Below, one piece after another: positions 38,847 through 49,428 of a DNA stretch of 51,519 bases (position 1 is its first letter; every line of letters starts with the position of its first letter). The notes below the pieces were generated by a model. That model was not told the origin of the DNA. It searched no databases and saw only the letters and a program-made list of their open reading frames with translations. A program made the position numbers and the translations under genes. Source of the stretch: Bacteroidaceae bacterium (GTDB lineage Bacteria > Bacteroidota > Bacteroidia > Bacteroidales > Bacteroidaceae); the NCBI GenBank assembly GCA_024682035.1, contig JAIKZS010000037.1:1-51519 (forward strand). The letters run 5' to 3'.

Positions 38847-40260
38847 CAAGACTCTCAATGATTTTACTTCTGCGGTGACGCTTTTCCCACTGCTTCAGAG
38901 AAATCTGCACACAATCGCGCTGATCGGCCAGGAAAATACTACGGGCCTCTTCTGCCACTTGCTGGTCGTAGATGAAGGCGTTGGCCTCAAAATTATGCTC
39001 AAAACTTCGGAAATCCATGTTGGTGGAACCTATGGTGGTAAGCCTATCGTCACTGACCATGAGTTTAGAGTGCAGGAAACCTTTCTGGTAGAAATAAACC
39101 TTTACACCAAACTTCAACATGTCGGACACATAGGAGCGTGATCCCCAATAGGTCATCTTGGTATCAGACTTCTCAGGTATCATGAGACGAATATCTACGC
39201 CCGACAAAGCTGCTGTTTGCAAGGCATTGAGCATAGACTCGGTAGGCAAAAAATAAGGCGTCTGTATATAAAAATAATGCTTGGCATTGCTAATAGCCTT
39301 GACAAGTCCCTTCACAATTTCCTGTCCGGGTTGAACAGGAGAGCTGGTTACCACTTGTATCATGGAAGGCCCCATGTTTCCTATTTCGGGGTAATAGCGG
39401 GCCGATGTGTACAAAGTGCGGTCGGTAAAGTACCAATCGAGCAAAAAGGCCGTTTGTAAGCCGTGTACCGCCTTTCCTTTTATTATCATGTGGGTGTCGC
39501 GCCAAATGCCCCAAGATACACCTTTCACATAGCGATCGGCCAGGTTCATGCCCCCAATGAAGCCAGTGCGACCATCAATGACCACCAGTTTACGGTGGTT
39601 GCGATAGTTAGCCTTATTGGTAAACAGTGGGAAGCGCACCTTCAGGAAGCTGCGTACTTCAATGCCTGCCCCCATCATGGTATCGAAAAACGTATTAGGT
39701 GTTTGCCAACTACCCACATCGTCGTATATTACGCGTATGGTTACACCCTGACGTGCTTTCTGCACCAGTACATCGCGCACTTGGCGTCCTACCTCATCGT
39801 CGGCAAAAATATACGACTGAAGGTGAATATGGTCTTCGGCCAACTGCAATTCGCTAAGCAGGGCCTTTATCCAGTCTGCTCCGGTGGTGAAAATCTTTGT
39901 ATAGTTATGGGAGTAAGGGAACGCATGGTTGGTGTTCTGAAACAGCGAAATCAAGCCCTGATAGTCGGCAGGCAGAGCCATGTCAATCTGCGAAAGATAT
40001 TCGGTCTCTGGATGTTTCAAAAGTTTATTATAAGTGCGTTTGCTGATGATTTGATCACGCCTTTGGGTTCTGCCAAAAAAGATATAGAAAAACAATCCTA
40101 CAACGGGCATAAAGACCAGCACCAATACCCAGGCGATGGTCTTTACAGGGTTGCGATTTTCCAGTACCACCACCCAGATGGTACTGATAATCACGGCTAA
40201 GTATATCAGATAGACTGACCACGAAGCAATTATTCTTACTATTTCAGCCCATTGAACCAT
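38821..40260 (-). CDS. cls: Cardiolipin synthase (two PLD domains)
   Basis: NYRNHRKLVVIDGRTGFIGGMNLADRY and HSKLMVSDDRLTTIGSTNMDFRSF HKD motifs; N-terminal TM segments. Confidence 0.95.
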   Translation of the reverse strand: MVQWAEIVRIIASWSVYLIYLAVIISTIWVVVLENRNPVKTIAWVLVLVFMPVVGLFFYIFFGRTQRRDQIISKRTYNKLLKHPETEYLSQIDMALPADYQGLISLFQNTNHAFPYSHNYTKIFTTGADWIKALLSELQLAEDHIHLQSYIFADDEVGRQVRDVLVQKARQGVTIRVIYDDVGSWQTPNTFFDTMMGAGIEVRSFLKVRFPLFTNKANYRNHRKLVVIDGRTGFIGGMNLADRYVKGVSWGIWRDTHMIIKGKAVHGLQTAFLLDWYFTDRTLYTSARYYPEIGNMGPSMIQVVTSSPVQPGQEIVKGLVKAISNAKHYFYIQTPYFLPTESMLNALQTAALSGVDIRLMIPEKSDTKMTYWGSRSYVSDMLKFGVKVYFYQKGFLHSKLMVSDDRLTTIGSTNMDFRSFEHNFEANAFIYDQQVAEEARSIFLADQRDCVQISLKQWEKRHRRSKIIESLVRLMSPLL

Positions 40261-40265
40261 AGTTT

Positions 40266-43199
40266 TTAAAAACGGCGTCCACCGCCACCTCCGAAGCCGC
40301 CACCGCCTCCGAAGCCGCCAGGACGACCTCCGCCAAAGCCTCCCGGAGGTCCTTGACGATTATTTTGTCTTGCATTATTACCACCAAAGATGTTCAGACG
40401 GTAGATGAAATGCACCATGACATAACTGTTGATGGCATTATATTGGTTGACAGAACGCCCATTGGCCGTCAGAGATCGCATGATGGTGCTCTGCTTTTTC
40501 AGGATATCGTAAGCCTCAACACTCAGCGAAGCTGCTCCTTTGAACAACGTCTGTGATAATTGTGCATTCCAAATGAGCTCGTTACGGTTCATGCTGCTAT
40601 CGCTATAACCACGACGTGCCTGATTGGTAATATTGGTAGAGAGCGTCATGTTCCAAGGCAAGGTAAACTGCGTATTGGCACCAAATGAGAAGGTGTAAGG
40701 CTGCTGGTTATTCTGAGTGTTTAATTTGTTGCGCTCAATGCTGTAATTGATGGCACCGTTAATGCCAAACTCGAACCAGTCGTTACGATATGCACCATTC
40801 AGTCTTTGTCCTAATGTAAGATTGGTGGTAGTATTCTTCTGTTCAACGTGCGTCTTACTGTCGGTCAAATAACCCACATTGTTGGTAAAGCCCAGTTGCG
40901 TAAAAGAATTAATAGTAAACTTCTGGTTTTTCAAAGCCGTATTATAGTTGAACATAGCATTCGCATTCCAGTTACCGTTGATATTCTTCGGCATAGTAGT
41001 CCAACCGCCCGTCTTCTCGTTATAGATACGACTATTACTGATACTGTTCTGTGATGCGTTAAAGAAAACGTTGGCAGAGATGCCTCGCTGCCTCTCGGCA
41101 TTATAGGTATTATAGAACATTGTGAGGGTGTGCGTGAACGACGGCTTCAAACCAGGATTACCCACTTGAATGTTCAAAGGATTGGAGTAATCGGCGATAG
41201 GCAACAGGTTCTCCATGCTGGGTTGTGAACTTCTGCCTCGGTACCTAATTCGGAGCTGACTTACCTTCGAGAATCGATATCTGAAATCCACATTAGGTGC
41301 AAAGTTAAACACATTACGGGTGGTGTCAATCATATAGTCACCACGCTTGTAGGAAAGTACGGTGTGTTGTGGCTGTAAGGTCACACCAGCACTGAGCTGA
41401 TATTTCTCACGATTGAAACGCAAAGTAATGGATGCATCATGGTTATAATAACGATATTCTGCATATTTACTCAAGCTATCAACCTCAGCATTCATATAAC
41501 CCATAGGCAGGTTGTCGCCTAATGCCCATGCGAAATCATTCAAGTTATAAGTTTTGCGATCATTCTTATTCAAACCATACTGGAACTCATAGCTAAATTG
41601 CAGGAAAGTGTTCTGGGCAATTGGTTCGCTATAGGTAAGCTGGGCTGAATAAGTAGTATTCTTGGTGGGTGATGCGATGAACTGATTGCGAATTAAAGTA
41701 GAGTCACCTCCCAATACACTGACCAGCTGATAGTAACGCGTAATTGACTGGATGTACTGATCATTATCATTGTCACCATAGCGGAACTGACCACGAAGGG
41801 TGATATTCCTACCATTGTCGCTCAGTTTGCGGTTCACCTGCAAAGTACTGTTGATGGAAAGCTGGTTTTGCTTGGTCATATTGGAACTTGCAGTAAGATT
41901 CCGACGGATGGCTTTCAGTGGGTCAGAATCATCGAGTATGTCAAAGCTCAGATACTCATTAGGGTTATCAACCACCTTATAAGGGTCACTACTGAAGGTT
42001 CCCGACTCAGAATCAGAACCGTTATTAGTTTTGCCGAACGTCAAAGTTGGACGGAACAAGATGTTGGTCTTGTCATTAGGCTTCCACTCCAAGCGTACAT
42101 TGCCGTTCCACTGATAGTTCTTATTGCGGCTCATAGAATTGCTGTTCATGAACGAGCTGGTACCGTCAGATAGGAAGTTTTCTTGTGAGCTAATATTCAC
42201 CACGTCATTATCACGCCAGTTATAACGGATGCTACCACCCAGTTCTAACTTGTCGGTTTCGGTAGCAAAACTAATACCCGCTGTCTTGGTGGCTGTAAGA
42301 CCGTTGCCGCCTCCAAAGCGCATGCCACCTCCTCCGCCACCACCGGAGAAGCCCCGGTCGTTGACATTGTTGGCACCGGTAATAAGTGAAATCTGTGAGG
42401 TACCATTAAAGTAGTTCATCATGGCACGACTAGTGTAGCGCTTTTCGGTACCGACCCCCAGGTCGATATTGCCAAATAAACCTTGGTTCATATTCTTCTT
42501 CACCGTCAAGTCGAGCACCGTCTCCTCCTCACCGTCTTCAATGCCCGTTACTCGAGCCATATCCGACTGTTTATCGTAAGTCTTCAAGTTCTCCACCATA
42601 TCTACTGGCAGGTTCTTGAGGCCCGTCTGCACGTCGCCACCAAAGAATTCCTTACCATTCACCATGAGCTTCTTGATATCCTTACCATTGATCTTGATGT
42701 TACCCGATTCATCGATTTCAGCCCCTGGCAACTTCTTCACGAGCTCTTCCAGCATGGCACCTTCGGGAGTACGGTAAGCACTGGCATTAAATAACAAGGT
42801 ATCTTCTACCACCTGCACCTGCGCAGCCATAGCAGTAACCACGGCCTCGCGCAAGGCAATTGCATCAAGCTCCATCTTCTGCGTACCCACATCAACATTG
42901 GGCCTGTTATTGGTGAGTGTCAAGTCCTTGAATAGGTTCTTGTAGCCAATGAAAGAAATTTTCATGACATATTTACCGGCCGACACTTTAGGCAATTCGA
43001 ACGAACCATCGTCGAGTGTTGCAGCCCCATTGACGTACGTACTATCGGGCATGGTAAGCATCTGAACAGTAGCTTGTACGATAGGATCACCAGAATCTTT
43101 ATCAAGTACTTTACCCTTGACTGTAATGTTTCGTGTTTGTGCAATAGCTGATGTAACTACCAGCATTGACATAAAGAAGTAGAATAATAGCCTTTTCAT
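40266..43199 (-). CDS. TonB-dependent-receptor-like outer membrane beta-barrel protein
   Basis: Signal peptide, carboxypeptidase-regulatory-like domain (VKGKVLDKDSGDPIVQATVQM), plug (INGKDIKKLMVNGKEFFGGD), barrel; Gly-rich C-terminus. Confidence 0.9.
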   Translation of the reverse strand: MKRLLFYFFMSMLVVTSAIAQTRNITVKGKVLDKDSGDPIVQATVQMLTMPDSTYVNGAATLDDGSFELPKVSAGKYVMKISFIGYKNLFKDLTLTNNRPNVDVGTQKMELDAIALREAVVTAMAAQVQVVEDTLLFNASAYRTPEGAMLEELVKKLPGAEIDESGNIKINGKDIKKLMVNGKEFFGGDVQTGLKNLPVDMVENLKTYDKQSDMARVTGIEDGEEETVLDLTVKKNMNQGLFGNIDLGVGTEKRYTSRAMMNYFNGTSQISLITGANNVNDRGFSGGGGGGGMRFGGGNGLTATKTAGISFATETDKLELGGSIRYNWRDNDVVNISSQENFLSDGTSSFMNSNSMSRNKNYQWNGNVRLEWKPNDKTNILFRPTLTFGKTNNGSDSESGTFSSDPYKVVDNPNEYLSFDILDDSDPLKAIRRNLTASSNMTKQNQLSINSTLQVNRKLSDNGRNITLRGQFRYGDNDNDQYIQSITRYYQLVSVLGGDSTLIRNQFIASPTKNTTYSAQLTYSEPIAQNTFLQFSYEFQYGLNKNDRKTYNLNDFAWALGDNLPMGYMNAEVDSLSKYAEYRYYNHDASITLRFNREKYQLSAGVTLQPQHTVLSYKRGDYMIDTTRNVFNFAPNVDFRYRFSKVSQLRIRYRGRSSQPSMENLLPIADYSNPLNIQVGNPGLKPSFTHTLTMFYNTYNAERQRGISANVFFNASQNSISNSRIYNEKTGGWTTMPKNINGNWNANAMFNYNTALKNQKFTINSFTQLGFTNNVGYLTDSKTHVEQKNTTTNLTLGQRLNGAYRNDWFEFGINGAINYSIERNKLNTQNNQQPYTFSFGANTQFTLPWNMTLSTNITNQARRGYSDSSMNRNELIWNAQLSQTLFKGAASLSVEAYDILKKQSTIMRSLTANGRSVNQYNAINSYVMVHFIYRLNIFGGNNARQNNRQGPPGGFGGGRPGGFGGGGGFGGGGGRRF

Positions 43200-43303
43200 T
43201 TAAATACTACAATTGTTAATAAATACGGCTTTATGACATCAGTTTGCCAAATAAGTTTAATGACACCACCCAATATTTAAAATATTTTAAGTTTTTTCGT
43301 CCA

Positions 43304-43311
43304 CAAAGATA
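43304..43311 (-). promoter_or_regulatory. Minus-strand promoter -7 element (TATCTTTG) for outer membrane protein gene
   Basis: CAAAGATA on plus strand; divergent with the aroB promoter. Confidence 0.4.
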
Positions 43312-43331
43312 CACCATTTATAGATAAGTTT

Positions 43332-43339
43332 TATCTTTG
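43332..43339 (+). promoter_or_regulatory. Promoter -7 element TATCTTTG for aroB
   Basis: TAnnTTTG 31 bp before ATG at 43370. Confidence 0.45.
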
Positions 43340-43369
43340 CAGTCTAAAAATATCATAAAACCACTGATT

Positions 43370-44431
43370 ATGGACAATACAGGAGTCATTCTTTGTCAGG
43401 ATTTTCAAAACGAGTTATCAGAAGCTGTTAATCTTTGTGCGCCTGATGTGTTGTTTGTGCTTACAGACGAAAACACAAAAGCTTTGTGCTTGCCTTTGTT
43501 ACAAGGCATGGAGATAATGGTTAAAGCCCACCTAATTACAATTGGTGCAGGCGATGTTAACAAAAATCTGGAAACGCTGACAAATGTATGGCAGGCTTTG
43601 AGCGATGGTGGAGCTACACGTCACTCACTTATGATTTGTCTGGGTGGTGGCATGGTGACTGACTTGGGTGGTTTTGCAGCTTCTACGTTCAAGCGAGGCA
43701 TCAAGTACATTAACATACCCACTACCCTTCTGGCAATGGTGGATGCAGCGGTAGGTGGCAAAACGGCCATCAACTTCAACGGATTGAAAAATGAGATTGG
43801 AGTTTTCCAACCTGCTTTCAGGGTTTTGCTGGAGACGGATTTTCTACGAACACTGGATGAACACAATTTATATTCAGGCTATGCTGAGATGTTGAAGCAT
43901 GGTTTGATTAGTAATTTCGAAACACTGAACCAACTACTGGCCTTTGACACGGCTGACATTGACTATGCGCTGTTGAAACAGTTGGTGGGCCAGTCAGTAA
44001 GCGTAAAAGAAGATATTGTGCAAAAAGATCCGAAAGAACAAGGCATTAGAAAAGCATTGAACTTGGGCCATACGGTTGGGCATGCCTTCGAATCACTGGC
44101 CTTGAGTCAGCAACGCCCCATTCTTCATGGATACGCGGTTGCCTGGGGCTTAGTGTGCGAACTATATCTGTCACATGTAAATGTGCATTTTCCTAAGGAA
44201 GTAATGAGAAAGGTCATTCACTTTATCCACGAAAACTATGGTACCTTTGTTTTTACCTGCGACGACTATCCACAATTATATAAGTTTATGCAGCACGACA
44301 AGAAAAATGTAGGTGGTGTCATTAACTTCACTTTACTAAATGATGTTGGCGAAGTGCGTCTGAATCAAACGGCAAGTCAGAGCCTTATTTACGAAACACT
44401 TGATTTTTATCGGGAATGCATGGGAATATAA
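43370..44431 (+). CDS. aroB: 3-dehydroquinate synthase
   Basis: GGGMVTDLGGFAASTFKRGIKYINIPTTLLAMVDAAVGGKTAINF, LNLGHTVGHAFE, DKKNVGG; track start lies within the promoter. Confidence 0.96.
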   Translation: MDNTGVILCQDFQNELSEAVNLCAPDVLFVLTDENTKALCLPLLQGMEIMVKAHLITIGAGDVNKNLETLTNVWQALSDGGATRHSLMICLGGGMVTDLGGFAASTFKRGIKYINIPTTLLAMVDAAVGGKTAINFNGLKNEIGVFQPAFRVLLETDFLRTLDEHNLYSGYAEMLKHGLISNFETLNQLLAFDTADIDYALLKQLVGQSVSVKEDIVQKDPKEQGIRKALNLGHTVGHAFESLALSQQRPILHGYAVAWGLVCELYLSHVNVHFPKEVMRKVIHFIHENYGTFVFTCDDYPQLYKFMQHDKKNVGGVINFTLLNDVGEVRLNQTASQSLIYETLDFYRECMGI

Positions 44432-44432
44432 A

Positions 44433-44467
44433 AAAATATCTCTAAATTTATGATTTAGAGATATTTT
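44433..44467. terminator. Bidirectional terminator between aroB and tRNA genes
   Basis: AAAATATCTCTAAAT-ttatg-ATTTAGAGATATTTT, 15-bp perfect stem. Confidence 0.85.
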
Positions 44468-44469
44468 CG

Positions 44470-44541
44470 TAGTGGAGCGGGGATTCGAACCCCGATTACA
44501 TGCGTGAGAGGCATGTGTCCTAGCCCTTAGACGATTCCACC
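44470..44541 (-). tRNA. tRNA-Glu (anticodon CTC)
   Basis: Minus-strand GGTGGAATCGTCTAAGGGCTAGGACACATGCCTCTCACGCATGTAATCGGGGTTCGAATCCCCGCTCCACTA folds as cloverleaf. Confidence 0.93.
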
Positions 44542-44566
44542 AAATTAAAACGAGAACCTATTTTTG

Positions 44567-44639
44567 TACACCCTCAGGGGCTCGAACCCTGGACACCCTG
44601 ATTAAGAGTCAGGTGCTCTACCAACTGAGCTAAGGGTGC
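44567..44639 (-). tRNA. tRNA-Lys (anticodon CTT)
   Basis: Minus-strand GCACCCTTAGCTCAGTTGGTAGAGCACCTGACTCTTAATCAGGGTGTCCAGGGTTCGAGCCCCTGAGGGTGTA folds as cloverleaf. Confidence 0.94.
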
Positions 44640-44728
44640 ATCAGTCTTAATTGCGGTTGCAAAGGTATGAGTTTTTTTGGTATCTACAAAACTTTCTTTT
44701 GATTTTTTTTATCATTTTGCGAAAAAGA

Positions 44729-45532
44729 TTACTCGAAAGTATAAAGCTCTGTGGGAGCAGAACGTTTCAATGTAATTAGCTCAACATCTCTACCTACCAG
44801 AATGCCAGCCTGTTTCAAGCGCAATTCTACCGTTTTATAAGCCAAATCAGGATGATTGTTATCTTTGCTGAGATGGCACAGCCATATATTGTGCAAATGA
44901 GGTTGCCAATGGGTAGCCAGAAAGTCAGCTGTATCGGCGTTACACATGTGGCCCCTTTTACTGGCTATGCGCCCTTTTAAATATGCTGGATAAGGGCCCA
45001 TTTTCAACATCTCAGCATCGTAGTTGGCTTCTATGATCAAATAGTTTGCCCGGAGAACATATTTTTCAACTGTAGGTGTTATCTCGCCTAAATCGGTAAT
45101 AAAGCAGAAGGTTTTACCATCCGCTTCAATGCAATAGCCTACATTATCAGTACCATCATGGGGCACCTCGAAAGATTCGATGGTAAAATCACGCAATTGC
45201 ATGGGTTGGTACTTCTCAAGCTTTTTAGCGCTAATACCCAATTTTTGCGTCATGCAATAACTATTATTGATGCCAATATGAGTCTGCGAGGTAGCATAAA
45301 TAGGCAAGAAAAGGTTTTCGCCCAACACGCCTATCGATTTAATATGATCTGCATGGTCGTGTGTCACAAATACAGCTACGATGTGCTCCATTGGAATGCC
45401 CACATCTTTTAACCGCTTTTTAATGGTGCGTATACCTATTCCTGCATCGATAAGTACACCGTATGTGTCAGTACCTAAATAGTAGCAATTACCACTACTA
45501 CCACTGGCCAGACTCATAAAACTTATTTTCAT
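44729..45532 (-). CDS. MBL-fold metallo-hydrolase (YycJ/WalJ-like)
   Basis: SLASGSSGNCYYLGTDTYGVLIDAGIGIRTIKKRL, VFVTHDHADHIKSIGVL, LCHLSKDNNHPDLA. Confidence 0.92.
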   Translation of the reverse strand: MKISFMSLASGSSGNCYYLGTDTYGVLIDAGIGIRTIKKRLKDVGIPMEHIVAVFVTHDHADHIKSIGVLGENLFLPIYATSQTHIGINNSYCMTQKLGISAKKLEKYQPMQLRDFTIESFEVPHDGTDNVGYCIEADGKTFCFITDLGEITPTVEKYVLRANYLIIEANYDAEMLKMGPYPAYLKGRIASKRGHMCNADTADFLATHWQPHLHNIWLCHLSKDNNHPDLAYKTVELRLKQAGILVGRDVELITLKRSAPTELYTFE

Positions 45533-45559
45533 TGTTTCAATTAATTATTATCCGCCACA

Positions 45560-45800
45560 AAAAAGCAGGTATCTCTATACATAAAGACACCTGCCCATAT
45601 AAGGAAGCCGCACTGAATTGTTGATGAAGATGAAACTCCGAATGACATGATTTGAGAGCCCAATCCCTTTGTAATCCACCGACTTATAGTTACCCTTTCA
45701 GGCGTGGCCCGCCATTGGGATACGGAGCTTGTCTCGGTATTTCTTTTATAATTGATGAGTTTCCCGATCGCATCAATGCGGCTTGTTATACTCATCATCT
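45560..45800 (-). ncRNA. Probable Bacteroidales-1 RNA (6S-like candidate)
   Basis: Own promoter TTTG-N20-TAAATTTG, ~240-nt non-coding interval, strong terminator; directly downstream of rplT, the described genomic position of Bacteroidales-1. Confidence 0.75.
45565..45594 (-). terminator. Intrinsic terminator of the ncRNA
   Basis: Minus strand GCAGGTGTCTTTATGTATAGAGATACCTGC followed by TTTTTT. Confidence 0.85.
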
Positions 45801-45805
45801 GTTTA

Positions 45806-45837
45806 CAAATTTAAGACTTTGGGAGCTAATATGCAAA
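45806..45837 (-). promoter_or_regulatory. Promoter TTTG-N20-TAAATTTG on minus strand
   Basis: TTTG at 45837-45834 and TAAATTTG at 45813-45806. Confidence 0.75.
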
Positions 45838-45891
45838 TAAACCTTGAAAAAAATTTCTGCGCCCATAATAACGATGTTTGACAAAACAAAA

Positions 45892-45918
45892 AGGCAAGCT
45901 CTTAAAAAGAGCTTGCCT
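45892..45918 (-). terminator. Intrinsic terminator after rplT
   Basis: AGGCAAGCTCTT-TTT-AAGAGCTTGCCT followed by TTTTGTTTT on minus strand. Confidence 0.9.
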
Positions 45919-45948
45919 ATACAACCCAATATTCTCTAGTTCAACTGG

Positions 45949-46299
45949 TTAAGCAGCTTTAGCCTTCTCCACAATAGCTTTGAAAGCCTCTGGATGGTAA
46001 ACTGCTAAGTCTGCCAACACCTTACGGTTGATTTCAATACCAGCTTTATGCAAAGCGCCCATCAGCTTTGAATAAGACATACCTTCCAAACGAGCGGCAG
46101 CATTGATACGCTGAATCCACAGGGCACGGAAATTACGCTTATTAGCTTTACGGTCACGGAATGCATATAACAGACCTTTCTCCCAAGTATTCTTGGCTAC
46201 GGTCCAAACGTTTTTTCTTGCACCAAAGTAACCTCTGGTTAACTTCAAAATTTTCTTTCTCTTTGCTCTAGAAGCAACATGATTTACTGATCTTGGCAT
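45949..46299 (-). CDS. rplT: 50S ribosomal protein L20
   Basis: [37 protein letters not shown]; start corrected from track. Confidence 0.98.
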   Translation of the reverse strand: MPRSVNHVASRAKRKKILKLTRGYFGARKNVWTVAKNTWEKGLLYAFRDRKANKRNFRALWIQRINAAARLEGMSYSKLMGALHKAGIEINRKVLADLAVYHPEAFKAIVEKAKAA

Positions 46300-46393
46300 A
46301 GTTTTTTGTTTTTTGAATGTTAGCGCCACAGCCTATCGCTATGGTCTTTACGGCTAAAGCATTCGGTTAATAACTAAATTTCTCTTGCACGAC

Positions 46394-46591
46394 TTATCTG
46401 ATAGCGAGCAGCTCTTTTACCTGACGAACGTTAGTACCGTCGAGGATGGTTGAGTAACACAAGTTTCTCTTCTGCTTCTTAGTCTTCTTAGTCAGGATAT
46501 GACTATGATAAGCATGCTGTCTTTTAATTTTACCTGTTCCGGTAAGAACGAATCTTTTTTTAGAACCGGAGTTAGTCTTAATCTTTGGCAT
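46394..46591 (-). CDS. rpmI: 50S ribosomal protein L35
   Basis: MPKIKTNSGSKKRFVLTGTGKIKRQHAYHSHILTKKTKKQKRNL. Confidence 0.98.
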   Translation of the reverse strand: MPKIKTNSGSKKRFVLTGTGKIKRQHAYHSHILTKKTKKQKRNLCYSTILDGTNVRQVKELLAIR

Positions 46592-46647
46592 CTTACTGTT
46601 TAAATTTATTTAATTAATATATATGGTAACGCACTATACCTATGGCG

Positions 46648-47259
46648 TTACTCATTTTCTGTTTCATTAGCCATAGTAGAAGCTACAGGCTTCTGGGGCT
46701 TTGGTTGCACGCTTTTAGAATCATTCTTCTTTTTAATGATTTCCTTTTTGGGAGCCAGTACAATGGTCATCTTCTTTTTTTCCAAAACTGGCATCATCTC
46801 AACCTTAGCATATTCTTCAAGGTCGTTGGCAAAACGTAACAAAAGTACCTCACCTTGTTCTTTGAAAAGAATGGAACGGCCTTTAAAATAAACATATGCA
46901 CGCACTTTGTTTCCGTCTTTCAGGAAAGAAATGGCGTGATTCTTTTTAAAATTGAAATCATGGTCATCTGTCTGGGGACCAAAACGAATTTCCTTAACTT
47001 CAGTCTTCACCTGCTTGGCTTTCATTTCCTTCTGGCGTTTCTTTTGCTGATAGAGGAATTTCGAATACTCTATTACTCGACAAACTGGTGGTTGGGCGGT
47101 AGGTGAAATCTCTACCAAATCGGCTTCATGCTCTTCGGCAATGCGTAAAGCCTGAGCGATAGGATATACTTTCGACTCTATGTTGTCACCAACAATGCGG
47201 ACTTCCTTGGCTCTGATTTGGCCGTTAATGCGATATTGATTCTTATTATCGTCTTTCAT
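46648..47259 (-). CDS. infC: Translation initiation factor IF-3
   Basis: [63 protein letters not shown]. Confidence 0.97.
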   Translation of the reverse strand: MKDDNKNQYRINGQIRAKEVRIVGDNIESKVYPIAQALRIAEEHEADLVEISPTAQPPVCRVIEYSKFLYQQKKRQKEMKAKQVKTEVKEIRFGPQTDDHDFNFKKNHAISFLKDGNKVRAYVYFKGRSILFKEQGEVLLLRFANDLEEYAKVEMMPVLEKKKMTIVLAPKKEIIKKKNDSKSVQPKPQKPVASTMANETENE

Positions 47260-47302
47260 TCAATTAAAAAAACAACTATTTCTAAAAAAACGCGGGGCAA
47301 AG

Positions 47303-49258
47303 TTACCACTTATTTATCATATTTTGAACTTCTTCGCTAATTTTTTTAGCAAAATCTTCAAATTTCATTGTTCCTTGGTCACCAAATCCTTGTTTTCTTA
47401 TAGAAACCTCACCATTTTCAGCTTCTTTTTCACCAACAATCAGCATGTATGGAATGCGTTTCAGTTCATTATCGCGAATCTTGCGACCTATCTTTTCGTT
47501 TCGATCATCTACCAGAGCACGAATATCTAATCGCTTCAGATACTTTTGTACTTCAGTAGCATAGCCATTGAACTTCTCACTAATAGGCAAAATTGCCACC
47601 TGATCTGGAGTAAGCCATAATGGGAACTTACCAGCAGTATGTTCAATGAGCACTGCAACAAATCGTTCCATTGAACCAAATGGTGCTCGGTGAATCATCA
47701 CAGGACGGTGCTTAAGGTTATCAGCGCCTGTATATTCCAACTCAAAGCGCTCTGGCAGGTTGTAATCTACCTGAATGGTACCCAATTGCCAACGGCGTCC
47801 GATTGCATCTTTCACCATAAAGTCGAGCTTTGGACCATAGAAAGCAGCCTCTCCGTATTCTATCTTAGCAGGCAAACCCTTCTCTTGACAAGCCTCCACA
47901 ATGGCACGTTCTGCACGCTCCCAATTTTCATCAGAGCCCATATATTTCTCGTGATCATTAGGGTCACGCAAGGAAATCTGTGCTTCAAAGTTGTGGAAAT
48001 CCATTGATTTGAATACGATAGAGATAATGTCCATAACTCGCAAGAACTCATCTTTCACTTGATCAGGACGACAGAAGATGTGGGCATCATCTTGTGTAAA
48101 GCTGCGTACACGTGTTAATCCGTGCAGCTCACCACTCTGCTCATAGCGGCAAACTGTACCAAATTCAGCGATACGCAAAGGCAGGTCCTTGTAGGAACGA
48201 GGTGTATTTCTATAAATCATACAGTGGTGAGGGCAGTTCATTGGTTTCAGGAAGTATTCCTCACCTTCCTCTGGCGTATGGATTGGCTGGAATGAATCCT
48301 TGCCATAATGTGCATAGTGACCAGAAGTGATATACAATAATTTATTGCCGATAGGTGGGGTGATTACTTCTTGGTAGTCGTAGCGAGACTGGATACGACG
48401 CAGGAACTCCTGAAGACGTAGGCGTAATGCTGCTCCCTTTGGTAACCACATAGGAAGACCTTTACCTACTGTTTCTGAGAACATAAAGAGATCCATCTCT
48501 TTACCAATCTTACGATGATCGCGTTTCTTGGCTTCTTCCAACATAACCAAATATTCATCAAGCAGTTTCTTCTTGGGGAATGAAATACCATAGATACGGG
48601 TCATCTGTTCGCGATTGGCATCTCCACGCCAAAAAGCAGCTGATACACTGGTTAATTTAATCGCTTTTATAGCACCGGTATTCATCAAATGCGGACCACG
48701 GCACAAATCGGTAAATGCACCTTGTGTATAGGTAGAGATGGTTCCATCTTCAAGATCTTGCTCAATGTGTTCACACTTATACAGCTGACCATCAGCATTG
48801 AACTGCTTAAGAGCATCGGCTTTGGAAACCTCACGACGTACAAGTGCTTCTTTCTTTGAAGCTAATTCTTGCATTTTCTTTTCGATTGTTGGCAAATCAC
48901 CTTCCTTGATCACAACACCATCTTTAGGCATAACATCATAGAAGAAACCGTTTTCTATTGCCGGACCAAAACCGAATTGTATGCCAGGATAAAGCTCCTG
49001 TAAAGCTTCTGCCAACAAATGGGCACTGGTATGCCAGAAGGTATGTTTTCCTTCCTCATCATCCCACTTGTAAAGTACCACTTTGGCATCTTCATCAATA
49101 GGACGATTCAAATCATATGTTTCGCCATTAACGCCACAAGACAATACATCCTGTGCCAATCGAGAGCTGATGCTCTCAGCAATCTGAAAACCGGTAACTC
49201 CGCTTTCGTACTCACGTACAGAGCCATCGGGGAATGTAATCTTAATCATATATCTCAA
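47303..49258 (-). CDS. thrS: Threonyl-tRNA synthetase
   Basis: TGS domain, [54 protein letters not shown] at 49249 is an alternative start. Confidence 0.98.
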   Translation of the reverse strand: MRYMIKITFPDGSVREYESGVTGFQIAESISSRLAQDVLSCGVNGETYDLNRPIDEDAKVVLYKWDDEEGKHTFWHTSAHLLAEALQELYPGIQFGFGPAIENGFFYDVMPKDGVVIKEGDLPTIEKKMQELASKKEALVRREVSKADALKQFNADGQLYKCEHIEQDLEDGTISTYTQGAFTDLCRGPHLMNTGAIKAIKLTSVSAAFWRGDANREQMTRIYGISFPKKKLLDEYLVMLEEAKKRDHRKIGKEMDLFMFSETVGKGLPMWLPKGAALRLRLQEFLRRIQSRYDYQEVITPPIGNKLLYITSGHYAHYGKDSFQPIHTPEEGEEYFLKPMNCPHHCMIYRNTPRSYKDLPLRIAEFGTVCRYEQSGELHGLTRVRSFTQDDAHIFCRPDQVKDEFLRVMDIISIVFKSMDFHNFEAQISLRDPNDHEKYMGSDENWERAERAIVEACQEKGLPAKIEYGEAAFYGPKLDFMVKDAIGRRWQLGTIQVDYNLPERFELEYTGADNLKHRPVMIHRAPFGSMERFVAVLIEHTAGKFPLWLTPDQVAILPISEKFNGYATEVQKYLKRLDIRALVDDRNEKIGRKIRDNELKRIPYMLIVGEKEAENGEVSIRKQGFGDQGTMKFEDFAKKISEEVQNMINKW

Positions 49259-49287
49259 TAATCTTATTATTCAATGTAATTGAACGG

Positions 49288-49319
49288 CAAAGTTACGAAA
49301 AAAACGATTGTTGAACAAA
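49288..49319 (-). promoter_or_regulatory. Promoter TTTG-N20-TAACTTTG for the thrS-infC-rpmI-rplT operon
   Basis: Plus strand CAAAGTTA 49288-49295 and CAAA 49316-49319. Confidence 0.75.
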
Positions 49320-49428
49320 ATAAGATAGCTTATTTTTATGCCTCTTTAAAAGAACATATGCAAAAAACTAAGAAAATCTTTTATAAAACACTTTTTCCTG
49401 TAACAAAAGGAGGACTGATAGCTATAAT

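Noticed and set aside
39463-40200. 245-aa + strand ORF opposite cls
   Set aside because: Antisense shadow of a well-conserved PLD-family gene
45541-45798. 85-aa minus ORF MMSITSRIDAIGKLINYK...
   Set aside because: Coincides with the structured ncRNA and runs through its terminator; no RBS or family similarity
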